NCBI RefSeq assembly: GCF_964355755.1
Contig: NC_092677.1
Coordinates: 6,949,001 to 7,013,000, forward strand
Length of the DNA: 64,000 nucleotides
Reading direction: 5' to 3'
Source: Antedon mediterranea
Taxonomy: Eukaryota > Echinodermata > Crinoidea > Comatulida > Antedonidae
Shown here: in pieces, positions 37,549-48,682 of the stretch
How the letters are laid out: each line of letters begins with the position of its first letter
How positions within the stretch are numbered: position 1 is the stretch's first letter
Notes under the pieces: generated by a model
What the model was told of the DNA's origin: nothing
The model's database searches: none
What the model saw: the letters and a program-made list of their open reading frames with translations, nothing else
Translations under genes and position numbers: made by a program

Positions 37549-37810
37549 TATTAGGTGCAGGAGTAGTGGTTAGTGCAGTTTAAAAAAAATACACTGGATT
37601 TTGAGACAGATTTAATGACCAGTTGCTTGCATAGCATATTGAATTTATCTCTACCTCACAGTTATTTCCACAATTCAGTGTACTGTATCTTAATCTGTTC
37701 AGTATCTAGGAAAGATCTCGGATACACCATACCATGTTTGTCACAAGTTACAGCTGTATCAGGAATATTTTATAATTATAAAAATGTCATATTTGACAAT
37801 GTACTTAGGA

Positions 37811-37931
37811 AAGGTCTGTGTTACAGTATAACCTGTGACACTGTATTTAGGAAGGTCTGTGTTACAGTATAACCTGTGACACTGTATTTAGGAAGGTCTG
37901 TGTTACAGTATAACCTGTGACACTGTATTTA
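37811..37931. repeat. Three-copy 41-bp tandem repeat
   Basis: AAGGTCTGTGTTACAGTATA recurs at 37811, 37852 and 37893 with essentially no differences. It lies 3' of SLC35C2. Confidence 0.85.
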
Positions 37932-39071
37932 TAAATTTGCCAATGGTACTGAAAAAGTTCTGTATCAGAAGAATTATTTTATTTGTTAGGTTTGGGTTAA
38001 AACAATGTCACTTGACACAGAATTTTGGAATTAATATGACATACATTTGAAGAATTGGTAATTATAGGTAATATATTAATTTTGTATTGCCTAAAAATGT
38101 TAAATTCTTTCCTTTAAAGAGAATTTATGTCATGATTTTAGGTAAACCGTAATTGCATATGTTGCCTATTACTTTTAGTATACATGTCTTAATTATTTTT
38201 ATATAACTCTTTCAATTCTGTTTATATTGTCCTCTTGTTGCTTTGTTTAAGGTGAATATACCAACTCGTACTCGCAGCAAGTGTTTGCTTCACGTTCCTT
38301 GTGGTCGTGTTGAATGTACAAAACGAGGTATTTTTCAGCGGTTACCCAACACATTTAATAGTGTGCTTGTTACTGGTTTGGATATTGATTTATTTTATGA
38401 TGTTTAAATGTATTTAAGGGTAAAATTGTTAAATCTCTGTAATGTTCCAATCTTTGTTTATGTTATTGTTGCTTATTTGAATTAATTATTATAGTTTATT
38501 AAGTTTAGATTCAACCTGTTAGTGGCAGTTTCATCGCTGTTGGTTGTCAACTGAATAAAATAAATAAATTTGTGGGAAGGGAGGGGGAAAAATTTGGGTG
38601 GTAATTGGTAAATGACCTACTGTTTGCAATACCAACAATAATATTTATTATCACAAACCTTACGCGAGACTTCATTCATTATTCTTCCTTGAGGAAGTTA
38701 AGCATTACAGTTACAGAATGCGGATTGTATTATACCTAAATGATATATTACAGTACAGTATTTATAAATCCAAAGGCAAATTACTGAAAAATGACAATGC
38801 TGTAGGTATCAGTGGCTGGATCCCAATAGAGATACAAAAAAAAAGCGAAAAGCTAAATCAAAACAAAGTAAAACAGCCAGAAAAATTAGCAGAGCTTTCG
38901 GGCAACACTAGCCCTTCATCAGTGCAAGTGACAGTATTTATACATGTTTGTTGTGTTTTTAAATATTTAAAAGGCATTAAATAATTAATATTTTCACAAT
39001 GTTCTTTTCAAAATACATTTTACTAACTCAAATTGTAATCAAGCCCTTAGCCAAGCTCCGCAGTTTAAATG

Positions 39072-39341
39072 CACCAAGGCACACATTGTACAAAACGCAG
39101 GTGCACTGGTGCACTAGATGATGTGAAAGCAGTGTTTTACTGAATGGTTTAAACACAACAAGGCACACATACAAAACGCTGGTGCTCTGGTTGGTGTCAA
39201 AGCACCAAGGCAAACATACAAAACGCTGGTGCTCTGGTTGATGTCAAAGCGGTGTTTACTGAAGGGTTTAAACACACCAAGGTGCACATAAAAAACGCTG
39301 GTGCTTTGGTTGATGTGAAAGCGGTGTTTTACTGTAGGGTT
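39072..39341. repeat. Imperfect tandem array, about four units
   Basis: Words such as CACCAAGGCACACAT, ACAAAACGCTGGTGCTCTGG and AAGCGGTGTTTTACTG recur in order about four times, with indels between units. It is noncoding. Confidence 0.75.
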
Positions 39342-39726
39342 TGTATGTACTGATCTTTAAAGTTTTCAATATCTATTCATTTGACAAATCTTTTATTTGT
39401 ACAATTTAAATGAACACCACTGATATATTATTATTAATGTACTTTTTATTTGTTGTATATAAACTTGCTATTTGTTGAATAAAAATTATATTTGTTGGGT
39501 TAAGGTTAATATTGTGATGACAATTTATATTTATACACATACAAATAAATTAAAATCATGAAAAGGTAAATGTTCATTTGTTTTATTAATAATTAATAGT
39601 AGCAGTCAAGCATAGGTATACAGTCGACAAGACTCTCCGAAAAGCAGACTTTTCTTGAAGTCTAAAAAGTCTCATATCATTTTACCATTAGAAGGTACAT
39701 TTAGAATAACAGAGTTTCAGGATATC

Positions 39727-39834
39727 CTGTCTATACTATCAAACTTTATGTGACAAAAAATGTGATTGACATGACATCATATCACTACCATATTTGAGCA
39801 CATCACACTAGTTTGATAGTGTAGTCAGCTTTAC
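39727..39834. mobile_element. Dispersed MITE (ACTATCAAACTAGTTT family)
   Basis: Ends TGTCTATACTATCAAACT and AGTTTGATAGTGTAGTCAG are inverted partners; the core has CACTACCATATTTGAGCAC. Confidence 0.65.
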
Positions 39835-40171
39835 TTATTAGGCCAGGCCATGATGGGTGCCCAGTTTTCAGAGTTGACTGTAAAACTCAAAGCAAACTAA
39901 CATGTCTCAAACAAGACATAAAAATGAATGTTTACAGTACATAAAATTAAATATAAAATTCATTTTCATCCTTGAAGAAATGAGTCATCATTTTTTTAAT
40001 TTTATTTACCCACTAATAAAGCTAGTATAATTACTTTAGAATTGCACATTTGTATTTGTTTTAATTATTACAGTAGATCTCAAGAGGTTCTTTTTTAACA
40101 AATTCAGCAAAAATCATAAGAAAGCGTATTCTAATAATATTATAGTGTTTAATAGTTCTATTTGAAAGGTT

Positions 40172-41203
40172 TTAATCCCAGCTTGCAACACGTTTTTCTT
40201 CAGGTAGAACTTTCCAGTTTGGAGAACGCTTATCACTCGCCAGCCAATTGAAATCATCTACATCATCCCAGCTATTCTTGCTGCGATCCAATCCAGATAC
40301 AGCAAAATCAGCGTCAATTCCATCATAAGTCCAATTGTACGGAGCAAATTCAACACCGGACGTATCTTCTATAATTGCACGACTGGTTACATGTAGATAA
40401 AATTTACATGATTTTGTTGTGTGAACACGGAGCTGTTGACACGACAAAACAAACGTGCAATCTGTGCAGTCTGCGACAAATATCGAGCCTGATATTGGTC
40501 CGCAGAAGATGGTACAACCGGTAAGCTTATCTATATGCGCTGCACTTGGTGTACCTCTTAGAAATACTTTGCAGTTCACGAGTTTTGAAAGCCCAATGTC
40601 ATTGGAATTTATTTGATCAGAACCCATTTCTAAAACCAGAGATGAACAATCTCGGAAACCTATAGTTTCTTCTTTCTTTTGTTCTACTAACTGAACAAGT
40701 TTATTATTTTCATTTTTTACAGCGGGTTTGTCCTCTACTTTTGTGTCCTTTTTCTTCGATTTACTAAAAGTGAACTTCTTTTTGGGTTTTAATTCACTTC
40801 TCTTATCAGAGACTGCAGCATTTAGTTCATTTACTGTATCCTGCGCATGTTTTCTGTCGTAGGAAGGAAGAAATATCGTTGAATCGGTAATATACTTCTG
40901 AAACTTTTGCAGATCACCTGTAATATCATCAAAGTGATTATTCAAATCATCCGGGCCAATCGTGTTTGACCTGTCAATCTTCAGTTGTATTCCCTGCTTC
41001 TCCGTGTTGAAGGTGGATGTGAAAATTGCTACAGATTCGTCTTTTGACGAAGCTTGTTCGCGCTCCGTTCGACGTTTCTCCATATTCGCCAAACGTTGTT
41101 CATGTCTCTTCATCATTTTTTCTTTCAATTTATCCTTCATTTCATCTTCATTTACTTGTTTTATTTCTGGTACATTCTCGATTACACTACCGTGATCTGC
41201 CAT
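40172..41203 (-). CDS. TBCC: Tubulin-binding cofactor C
   Basis: A single uninterrupted exon of 343 residues; human TBCC is also about 346 residues from one exon. TBCC completes the folding of alpha/beta-tubulin dimers in the cytosol, acting with cofactors D and E as a GTPase-activating factor on beta-tubulin. Residues 20-130 form the charged N-terminal helical domain (KEKMMKRHEQRLANMEKRR). A Lys-rich linker follows at 139-175. The C-CAP/TBCC beta-helix domain runs from about 183 to 300 (GFRDCSSLVL, CKVFLRGTPSAAHIDKL, GPISGSIFVADC). The catalytic Arg finger fits CQQLRVH at Arg259, followed by SRAIIEDTSGVEFAPYNW. The frame is intact. It is head to head with FAM210B. Confidence 0.96.
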   Translation of the reverse strand: MADHGSVIENVPEIKQVNEDEMKDKLKEKMMKRHEQRLANMEKRRTEREQASSKDESVAIFTSTFNTEKQGIQLKIDRSNTIGPDDLNNHFDDITGDLQKFQKYITDSTIFLPSYDRKHAQDTVNELNAAVSDKRSELKPKKKFTFSKSKKKDTKVEDKPAVKNENNKLVQLVEQKKEETIGFRDCSSLVLEMGSDQINSNDIGLSKLVNCKVFLRGTPSAAHIDKLTGCTIFCGPISGSIFVADCTDCTFVLSCQQLRVHTTKSCKFYLHVTSRAIIEDTSGVEFAPYNWTYDGIDADFAVSGLDRSKNSWDDVDDFNWLASDKRSPNWKVLPEEKRVASWD

Positions 41204-42065
41204 TTTTATTGTCTGCTGCCACCAAAGTTAAAACTTTGATGTTTTTGAACTCCTGGAGAAGCACGTGATAGAACCAATGAAAGATCACATGATCATGATA
41301 AAAAATAGAAAACAAAACATCATCATGTTGCACGTTGTGAGGAGGTCTCATCTCATCAAGGAGTTATAAAAACTCCCTTTCTGGCCTCATTAAACGTTAA
41401 AACGTATGATTATAAGCATAAGATGATGATATAACGAATTTTATATACGATTTAAAAAGTCATTCACCTCCTAAAACTCTTACACGATATATTCACGTGA
41501 TCTGGTTTGATTGGTTGTTGCTGAATCCTGATTCTGTGGTTGATGAGCGAGGTCAAGAGGGTTGAATGTATTGTGTTATGAATGATTATGATGATCTTTG
41601 ATTTTTGCAAAGTCAGGCCGTGATAGTAGGCCCATATGTTATGTTCTTGTAGTAGAAGTACTGTATCGTACTTTAATACTGTATAATAACAGTTATCTGT
41701 CTGTATGACTAGTGATTGTGTTATGTATGTGCTTAGTAGGCCTTTTCACTAGTTAACACAGACTGACTGACAGTAGTAGTACTAGGCCTAGTAAGTAGAA
41801 CCTAGCCTATTATTATTAAATTAGAGAGGGCAGCCTATTATTAATTAAGGGTAGGCCTAGCTTAGTATGTACTGTGTATTAAAGAAGTAGGCTTGTCTTA
41901 GGCCAGGGTAGGACCATGGAGGTATAAATACCTCCATGGTAGGACCAAGAACCACACCGGTAGAAACTACTTGACCTAGTTACTAACTTACGCGGAATTA
42001 TGTAATACATTAAGGGTAAAAAGAAGCAGCTTTTTCTTTAATGGTAAAAACATTTATCTCCACAG
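41204..42065. promoter_or_regulatory. Shared divergent promoter region of TBCC and FAM210B
   Basis: The starts of TBCC (41203, minus) and FAM210B (42099, plus) diverge across this interval. Two E-box plus CCAAT modules stand out: GCACGTGATAGAACCAATG near 41262 and TTCACGTGATCTGGTTTGAT with ATTGG just after it near 41492. A splice acceptor (CTCCACAG, ending at 42065) precedes the FAM210B start, so the FAM210B leader contains an intron. Confidence 0.5.
41913..41940. repeat. Perfect 13-bp hairpin
   Basis: ACCATGGAGGTAT and its exact reverse complement are separated by two bases. Similar words occur near 309, 14072 and 15492, so it may be the end sequence of a small element. Confidence 0.6.
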
Positions 42066-42098
42066 ATCCAGGTGGTTTAACGAAAGCAATCAACAAAT

Positions 42099-43763
42099 AT
42101 GTATCGCAGCGGACCACTTCGAACTATAGTGCACACTACTACTAGAAAAAGAAATATACTGCCACTATCATCTTCACAGATACTTGCTTTGAAAGTGTCA
42201 ACCAAGACTGTCTCAAATCAGGATGAAACATCACAAGATAACAAAAGTACCAATCAGAAATTAAGAAGATATATCCACACTACTAGAAAACGCTACAGTT
42301 GTAACACACCAATGACCTTTGAACCTTGGACGGACGAAGATATAATTTGCGTTTTACAGGGTACTTGCATGCCGGGGAGCACTAGGTATTGTCGAACAAA
42401 TTCCATGTTTGGGAAGCTTGACTTGTCGGATATCATGCAAGGTGTTCCTACTACCAGGAAGTTTTCAACTCTGTCAGGGAACGCTAAAATCTCTCCAATA
42501 GTACGCGGATATCATTCAAACAGTGGCAGAACATCTCTTACAGCTTCTAAAAACCCATTACTTTTGTTCACAAATTGTTCAACTGGAAATGACTTACAGG
42601 CAGAGTTTGTTTCAAGAAACAGTAACATAACTTTGAGCAATGTTGTGAATGAATTCATACAACACCGCCAATACACACTATCATCTGTACAAAACACAGC
42701 TGAAACAAATAATACGACTGCCTCTGATACACCTAGGCAGTTGACGCAGCGTGAAAAGCTGAAGAGGGCTGTGAAGGAATATGGTGGTACTGTCGTGGTC
42801 TTCCACGTCGGTATCTCTCTAGCTTCTCTTGGTGGATTCTATCTCGCTGTGTCAAGGTAATGTAGCCCAGGTGGTATTGCATCTTAATTAATATGAAATG
42901 TTTTTTTAACAGTATAGATATTATATAATTTGTAAGAGTGATAAGTTAGATTTGAACTTGGATCTTTTGCTTCATATGCAGATGCCTACCTCTGTATACC
43001 ACTTACTGAGGCTTTCATTGGATGTTTTGAAATCTGATAATAATATATTTTACTTTAGTTTTGATAATACAGTAATCAAAGTATGTACCTTTGTTTCATG
43101 TAGATTTTTTGCCTGTGTGCTCATCTCTTGTTCACTCACCTAATCATACAATCTGCTTGATCAAACTGTTATCATTTAAATTGAAAATCAACATCAATTT
43201 TTATCTTCCAGTGGGCTCGATATGACTGTCCTTCTGAAAAGCATTGGTTTTAGCGCCGAAATGGTACAATCTAAACTAGCTACGGGTGCGAGCACATTTG
43301 TTGTTGCATATGCCGTGCACAAAATGTTTGCCCCAGTTCGAATTGGGATCACGCTTACCACTTGTCCTTTTCTTGTGAGATACTTGCGTAAGGTTGGCGT
43401 ATTGAAGCCTCCCAAGTAAAGTTGATCAAAATTGGTTTCGGTATCAGACTCTGCGTTATGGTTGTTATGGTGAACTGAGAAACTCGCAAAAAATTCACTC
43501 AACGATGCAAATAATTAAATAAATGATAAAAATCTTTCAATTCTCTCTGTAGTGGCCTCGATGTAGAAGCTCTGTTAAAGTTCTTTGGATTCAGTGAAGA
43601 AGTGATATCAGCCCGTTTGGCGGCAAACGCAAGTACATTTGTGATATCATACGCTGTATACAAACTGTTCATGCCAGTTCGTTTAGGAATAACGTTGACG
43701 GTCGCACCGTTACTTGTTCAGTATTTACGGCGAATTAACTTCTTGAAACCCCCAGTCAAATAA
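42099..43763 (+). CDS. FAM210B: FAM210B-like mitochondrial protein with two alternative last exons
   Basis: The long first coding exon (42099-42856) encodes 252 residues and ends in the split codon AG/T. It can join either 43212-43419 (exon 2A, total 321 residues) or 43553-43763 (exon 2B, total 322 residues). The N-terminus is basic and Ser/Thr-rich (MYRSGPLRTIVHTTTRKR), as in a mitochondrial targeting peptide. The DUF1279 domain starts near residue 220 (TQREKLKRAVKEYGG, then HVGISLASLGGFYLAVSSG) and is completed by whichever last exon is used. The family sits in mitochondrial membranes; FAM210B in vertebrates is tied to erythroid iron and heme metabolism. The long, low-complexity middle (about 40-215) is not recognisable. 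Confidence 0.92.
43212..43419 (+). CDS. FAM210B: FAM210B alternative last exon 2A
   Basis: The acceptor TTCCAG is followed by TGG GCT in the phase expected from exon 1. It encodes GLDMTVLLKSIGFSAEM, then STFVVAYAVHKMFAPVRIGI, and ends VGVLKPPK-stop. The stop region reads CCCAA/GTAAAG, so a weak splice donor overlaps the stop codon. Use of that donor would join 2A to 2B in frame. ATTAAA at 43514-43519 could serve as a poly(A) signal for an mRNA ending before 2B. Confidence 0.88.
43553..43763 (+). CDS. FAM210B: FAM210B alternative last exon 2B
   Basis: The acceptor CTCTGTAG is followed by TGG CCT in the same phase as 2A. It encodes GLDVEALLKFFGFSEEV, then STFVISYAVYKLFMPVRLGI, and ends INFLKPPVK-stop. 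By hand count 41 of 69 aligned residues match 2A. Framework positions are kept and changes are mostly conservative, so both copies appear to be under constraint. 133 bases separate it from 2A. Confidence 0.88.
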
Positions 43764-45288
43764 GTACAGAATTTCTGAAGAATTAAGACATTTTGTGTCG
43801 CTTTTGTACTGTATAAATAACTTTACAGAATGCAACTCAAAGAATAATTTTTAACTGCAACTATTTGTTGACAAAGTTGAAAGAATTCCACCTTCTAATA
43901 CTGTACAATCTTCACAGAGTACCATAGGAATTGTTGGTGTACTGTCCATTGAAACCACAGCCCCCACATGGGCTTGTTTGTACTGTAAACATATTTATTT
44001 TATTACAGTAGTTAATTTAATATCTGGTATAATTTTGTACAAAGTTTTTCAAGAACCACAGAAGTCTTGTGTTTGTGTTGTACTGACAGTAAGGCCTACT
44101 ATGATTTAATTATTTTTATCTAAATCTTTATTTGTATATTATATCTTTATTATTATTTGGCTACAGTTTAGTAGTACTGTATTTTAAAAACTACAACTTC
44201 TGTATAAACAAGTACAGTCGTTTATTTAAAAAAAAACCATAAAATGCCATTGTATAATTTGTTTCGTTTCTTTTTGCAATATTTCCCCATAATACAAGAT
44301 TGATCTTTACTAATAGACTTGTATTGAAATGCACAATAATGTGTATTTTGGCCAACATTATGAAGTTGCTGTCATCTATTTTGTGGTAGTGTAGTTACTT
44401 CAGTAAAAAGAAGTTAAACAACTTTATTTCAAAGATTATAATTTATATATTTCTTGCCCAATCATAGTGCATAATATAAGGTTAAATTAAATGACCTTCC
44501 AGTAATGTCAGAGCCACTTTAAATCATCAGCAACTTTAGCACCTTTAAATTTCTGTTTAGTTTAGCTCTTTGAATGCAAATTAAAATTGTTTTGTTTTAC
44601 ATGCATGTAGGCCTGTATTGCTATACAGTAATAAAAGAAGAGAAATACACATTTTTAATGAAAACCAATTTATTTTTAATATTACAATCTACAAAAACCA
44701 TTTATTTGATATACATAAGAAATAAATGCTTTATATATAAAAAAAAATGACTTGTAATGTTTGATATAGTTTAAGTGCGTATGAATTAACACCATTACCG
44801 CAGTTATCGAGTAAGTTCATTATATCGACAACAAATTGATGCATCATTTGTACTTACAAAATGTTAAAAATTATTGCGATACACGTCATTTTGTCCAACG
44901 ACCAAGGTTACAGCCCTCCCTTTTGCCATCGCAGACCCATTTTTTTTTATTTTATAAACATACCGATAATAAACCTAAATATCCTGTGATGTACCTAACC
45001 AAAATCTTCAACAACCACAGAGTTCACAAACACGATTCTACTAAATATGTATAGAATATAGTAAACAATAAATTTTGAAAACATAATCTTACAATACTTA
45101 ACGTTGTGATAATTAAATAGACTGCTTTGTACACTTTAACACCCTCCCAACAACAATGTACAGTGCAGAATGATATACATACTGTTATTGAAGTTCTACC
45201 CTCTTCTAGAAACAATAGTGCTATGCTATCAACGCCTTCATAAAGGCAGATTATAATATTGACGCACTCTCTTTGGATTGGATACATG
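43764..45288. other. 3' intergenic DNA between FAM210B and Aurora
   Basis: AT-rich 3' ends of two convergent genes. No other gene is supported; frames at 44836-45054 and 45024-45287 are shadows without a domain. Confidence 0.5.
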
Positions 45289-48200
45289 TTATGATGCAGA
45301 TGGTGGCATTGTTCGTTTTACGTCGGCATATTTCTTAATCCAAGGGTGTTCTAGTACTTCGGAAAGTCGAGTTCTTGCACTGGGATTATGTCGTAGCAAC
45401 TAAAACATGAAGACAACAATTTGATAATGTATTGCTACTACTGGATTTATACGTACACAAATCTGACAAATATTAACAAAATGTAACATATTGCACGTGT
45501 GAAAGCATTTAAATGTAATTTAGACTTAAATTTCAGTAAATAATTAAGGGTTACATTGATGTAACACAGCAGTATCTATACACCAAAGTTTTTCCTACGT
45601 TGACATATTATACACTGTGACAAGCTAGCGAGATATATCCATTAATTAGTTAAATTTGTGTATACAAAATTAATTGATAGATTTTTCAAGTTATCACTTA
45701 CTCCTGATACTAAGTTTCTTGCCTCTGGTGATACGTGGTCTGGAAATTTATAATCCACCTGTAGAACAATGAAAGTTATTAGTATAATTGCTCTCATATC
45801 AGACTTGGTTTAGAAAAATCTTTAGAAAGATTACCATTCTGTAATATGGAGTCTGTTAAGTTCTGTCTACACTATCAAACTAGTTTGCCCAAAAAAATGT
45901 GCCCAAATATGGTAGTCATACAACATCATTGTGTCCATATATGGGCATTTTTATTTTTTTTGTCACATAAAGTAGACAATGTAGACGAGCTTTAAGACAG
46001 TGAAGTTCTACTACTACTTATAAAACTCTGTCTATACTATCAAACTTTGTGTGACAAAAAACTGCACTACACTACAATATTTAGGTATAGTGTAAACTAA
46101 ATGTTATACCTTTGTTATTCGTCTATACGTTTCATTGTTTCCCTCAGCCTCAAATGGTGGTTTTCCTACTAAGAATTCATAACATAACACACCCAGGCTC
46201 CACAGATCTACGTTGGCATCATGCATCTTTCCTTCAATCATCTCTGGAGGAAGATAATCTAATGTTCCGCATAATGTTGCTCGTCTAATTTGATAAAAAA
46301 AAGAAAAATGGTTTGTGATAAATATTTAACAAGAAAATGGCATGTACATTGCTATTTCTAGTTGAATTAAATTGACAATTTCAGTTCAGAACAAAAAAGA
46401 GGAAAATAGAACACAGCAAAACAAACAAAAAATCAGGATATTCATTCAAAATGAAGTGTTAGGAGGTTTCTACGTCAAGAAGGAGACTTGTGTTTTCAAC
46501 ATTTAGGTGAGGAAATATATATATGCATTGGAAACAGAGCAAACAAAATTAATTCAAAAGATAAGTTTTAGAAGGTGGTTTCTACTTCAAGAAGACTTGT
46601 GTTTTCATCATTTAGGTGAGGTAATGTATATGCATTGTAAACACATAAAGCATACAATTCTTTTTTTTTGGTTACATTTTCTTTTTATTTTTTTTGTGAT
46701 TTTAAGCATGTGATTATTACAACCATCCTATCTAAAGCTCTTTCTTCACTATCAAACTAGTTTGATGACAAAGGTGTGATCACATCATAAAGTTTTATAG
46801 CATAGACAGAGCTTTAGAGTGTGAAATAAAATACCTTGAAGATGGTGCATGAACAGACCAGCCAAAGTCTGCAATCTTCAGATCACCTTTGAGCCCGAGT
46901 AGAAGGTTTTCTGGTTTGATGTCCCTATGTATAACTTTCTTACTGTGACAATACTGCAGAGCATTTGCTAATTGGCCAATATACTAATTGAAAGCAAATA
47001 AAAGATAATTATTAAATAACATTACAATACTTAGCAAAGGCCCAGAATAAGTGTGTTACCCCAAACACCTCCACCTTGCTAATATACTAATTGAAAGTGA
47101 ATAAAAGATAATTATTAAATAACACTATATACTTAGTAAACATACCTGGCCCAGAGTGAGAGTGTTACCCCAAACCCCTCCAGCTCCCCCACTCTGAGGC
47201 AGTTTAAATATAGTTTAAAGCCTTCCCAGCACAAGTTATTTTGATAACTCTGAAAACGCCAAAAACTCCACAAAATCCCAGAACGCGGTGGTTTTCAAAT
47301 GTTGTTCCAAGTACAATTGTAGTTATTTTGATACCCCATATGCATGGATACATGATACAATATACAGTAGGACTTCATACATAAACCTCCCCCCCCCCCC
47401 TCAAACACACGCTTTTATTCAATATTCAAAGAAATAAGTACACTGTAGAACTGATCTTACATTGGATGATCTCCTTTCATCAAATCTTCCACACTTCTGT
47501 AATTGTTTGTAAAGTTCACCCTTTGGAGCAAATTCCAGGATAAGATAAACTCTAGTTGCATCATAGAAATAGCCATAAAGTCTAAGAATGTGTGGATGCC
47601 TGCAATGGTAACAAGAACCAAAATAATACAAATTATATTAAGTCGAACATTTGTCCAATTTAAAATAATCAATCTTTATATACTACTGGACAATAACAAT
47701 TTTTAAATTTATGGTATACATGCAATACATATACTGTACAGTAATCGATAGCCAACAAATATTAATTGAAAAGAATTGTTATGTATACCTGAGATGGGCT
47801 TGAATTTCAATTTCTCTACGTAACTGATGTTCAACATTTGATTTGGAAAGCTGCGACTTGAAAAGAACTTTCAAAGCGACGATAAATTTACTTTGTTTCT
47901 CTCTAGCTAAATATACATTTCCAAATTTGCCCTTTCCCAAAGGTCGGCCAATATCAAAGTCTTGCAAAGTCCACTTTGATCTGTGTATGAAAGAAAGTAT
48001 ATTTAAAGTTTTTTAAACACTATAAAACATAAAAATATGCCCATAGTGTATATAGACACAATGGTACCAATATATGGACATGATGATGTCATATTTTGGC
48101 ACATTACACTTTTTAGTCAAAATAGTTTCTTAACATTTTATCTACACTAGAAAAATGTCTTTACTAAATTTTGAGTTTGGTTATTTCTGTTTGCCAGTGA

Positions 48201-48682
48201 CTATAGCAAAACTTTCTTGCTGAACTTTCAAACCAAAATATGCTAATGTTGTTGGGCTTTAATTTCACCAACCACTGCACCCGAGCTATCATTACAGTCT
48301 TTACACAGTCTTGGATCACCTACTTTGGTATTGATGATTCTTGTTTTGTGGCCTCAGGCTTTCCTTTTTGTTCTTTGTGACTTTGAGCAGTCTGGTTCTC
48401 CTTTTCAACAGAATGTCCTGATGATACACCTTGTTTACCTACTTGATGAATGCCTTGTGAAACGTTCACACTCGTTGGCTTCAGAACCCTCTTTGGGCCA
48501 CCATCTATTGACCGTACCAAACTAGATGTAATCTATTTAGATGTAGGTAAAGAATTTATAATTTTCATTAGAAAACTATAAATGTACCTAATCTTGTAAC
48601 AAATATTTTAAATAAATAAAGTAATTCAATATACCTTTGAATCAGCTGTTTTCCCAATAGGTGTCTGCTTAAAAGAATTCAT
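45289..48682 (-). CDS. AURK: Aurora serine/threonine kinase with mixed A and B features
   Basis: Eight coding exons in 5' to 3' order: 48635-48682, 48324-48532, 47789-47980, 47461-47599, 46835-46983, 46110-46284, 45702-45758 and 45289-45399. They give 359 residues with continuous phase. The kinase domain spans about 94-345: glycine loop [16 protein letters not shown] (Lys123), HRDIKPEN (215-222), DFGWSVHAP (235-243) and activation loop [11 protein letters not shown] with Thr249 at the autophosphorylation site. Auroras drive centrosome maturation, spindle assembly and cytokinesis. The N-terminus has GGPKRVL as in Aurora A. Gly159 in LYGYF is A-type (the TPX2-binding determinant), whereas [18 protein letters not shown] and NETYRRI are B-like. 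An acceptor just above the ATG (TTTTATAG, 48720) implies a noncoding first exon. Subtype is left open. Confidence 0.95.
45862..45994. mobile_element. Dispersed MITE in an Aurora intron
   Basis: The left end CTGTCTACACTATCAAACTA and the right end ATGTAGACGAGCTTTA are inverted partners, around a core with GTCCATATATGGGCAT. A diverged partial copy follows at about 46025-46070. Confidence 0.65.
46440..46640. repeat. Imperfect tandem duplication in an Aurora intron
   Basis: A segment of about 115 bp repeats once: GAAGGAGACTTGTGTTTTCA with ATTTAGGTGAGG reappears as AAGAAGACTTGTGTTTTCAT with ATTTAGGTGAGG. It is noncoding. Confidence 0.65.
46734..46815. mobile_element. Short MITE copy in an Aurora intron
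   Basis: Deleted member of the dispersed family: AAAGCTCTTTCTTCACTATC at the left and ATAGACAGAGCTTTA at the right, with most of the core missing. Confidence 0.6.
46974..47180 (-). repeat. Tandem duplication copying an Aurora splice acceptor
   Basis: About 103 bp, beginning in the first bases of the exon that ends at 46983 and including its acceptor, is repeated immediately upstream in transcription order. The real junction reads TTTCAATTAG/TATATTGG at 46984/46983, and the copy reads TTTCAATTAG/TATATTAG at 47087/47086. The copied acceptor has no complete exon behind it: the frame reaches a stop about 24 codons on. Confidence 0.7.

Larger units (their letters stand above)
37549..40171. other. 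Region between SLC35C2 and TBCC
   Basis: It holds the SLC35C2 3' untranslated region (AATAAA candidates near 38553), two short tandem arrays, one MITE and the TBCC 3' end. No further gene is supported; the frames at 37573-37872 and 38718-38984 lack any recognisable domain. Confidence 0.5.

Noticed and set aside
43194-43502. 102-codon minus-strand frame opposite FAM210B exon 2A
   Set aside because: It is an antisense shadow of a conserved exon.
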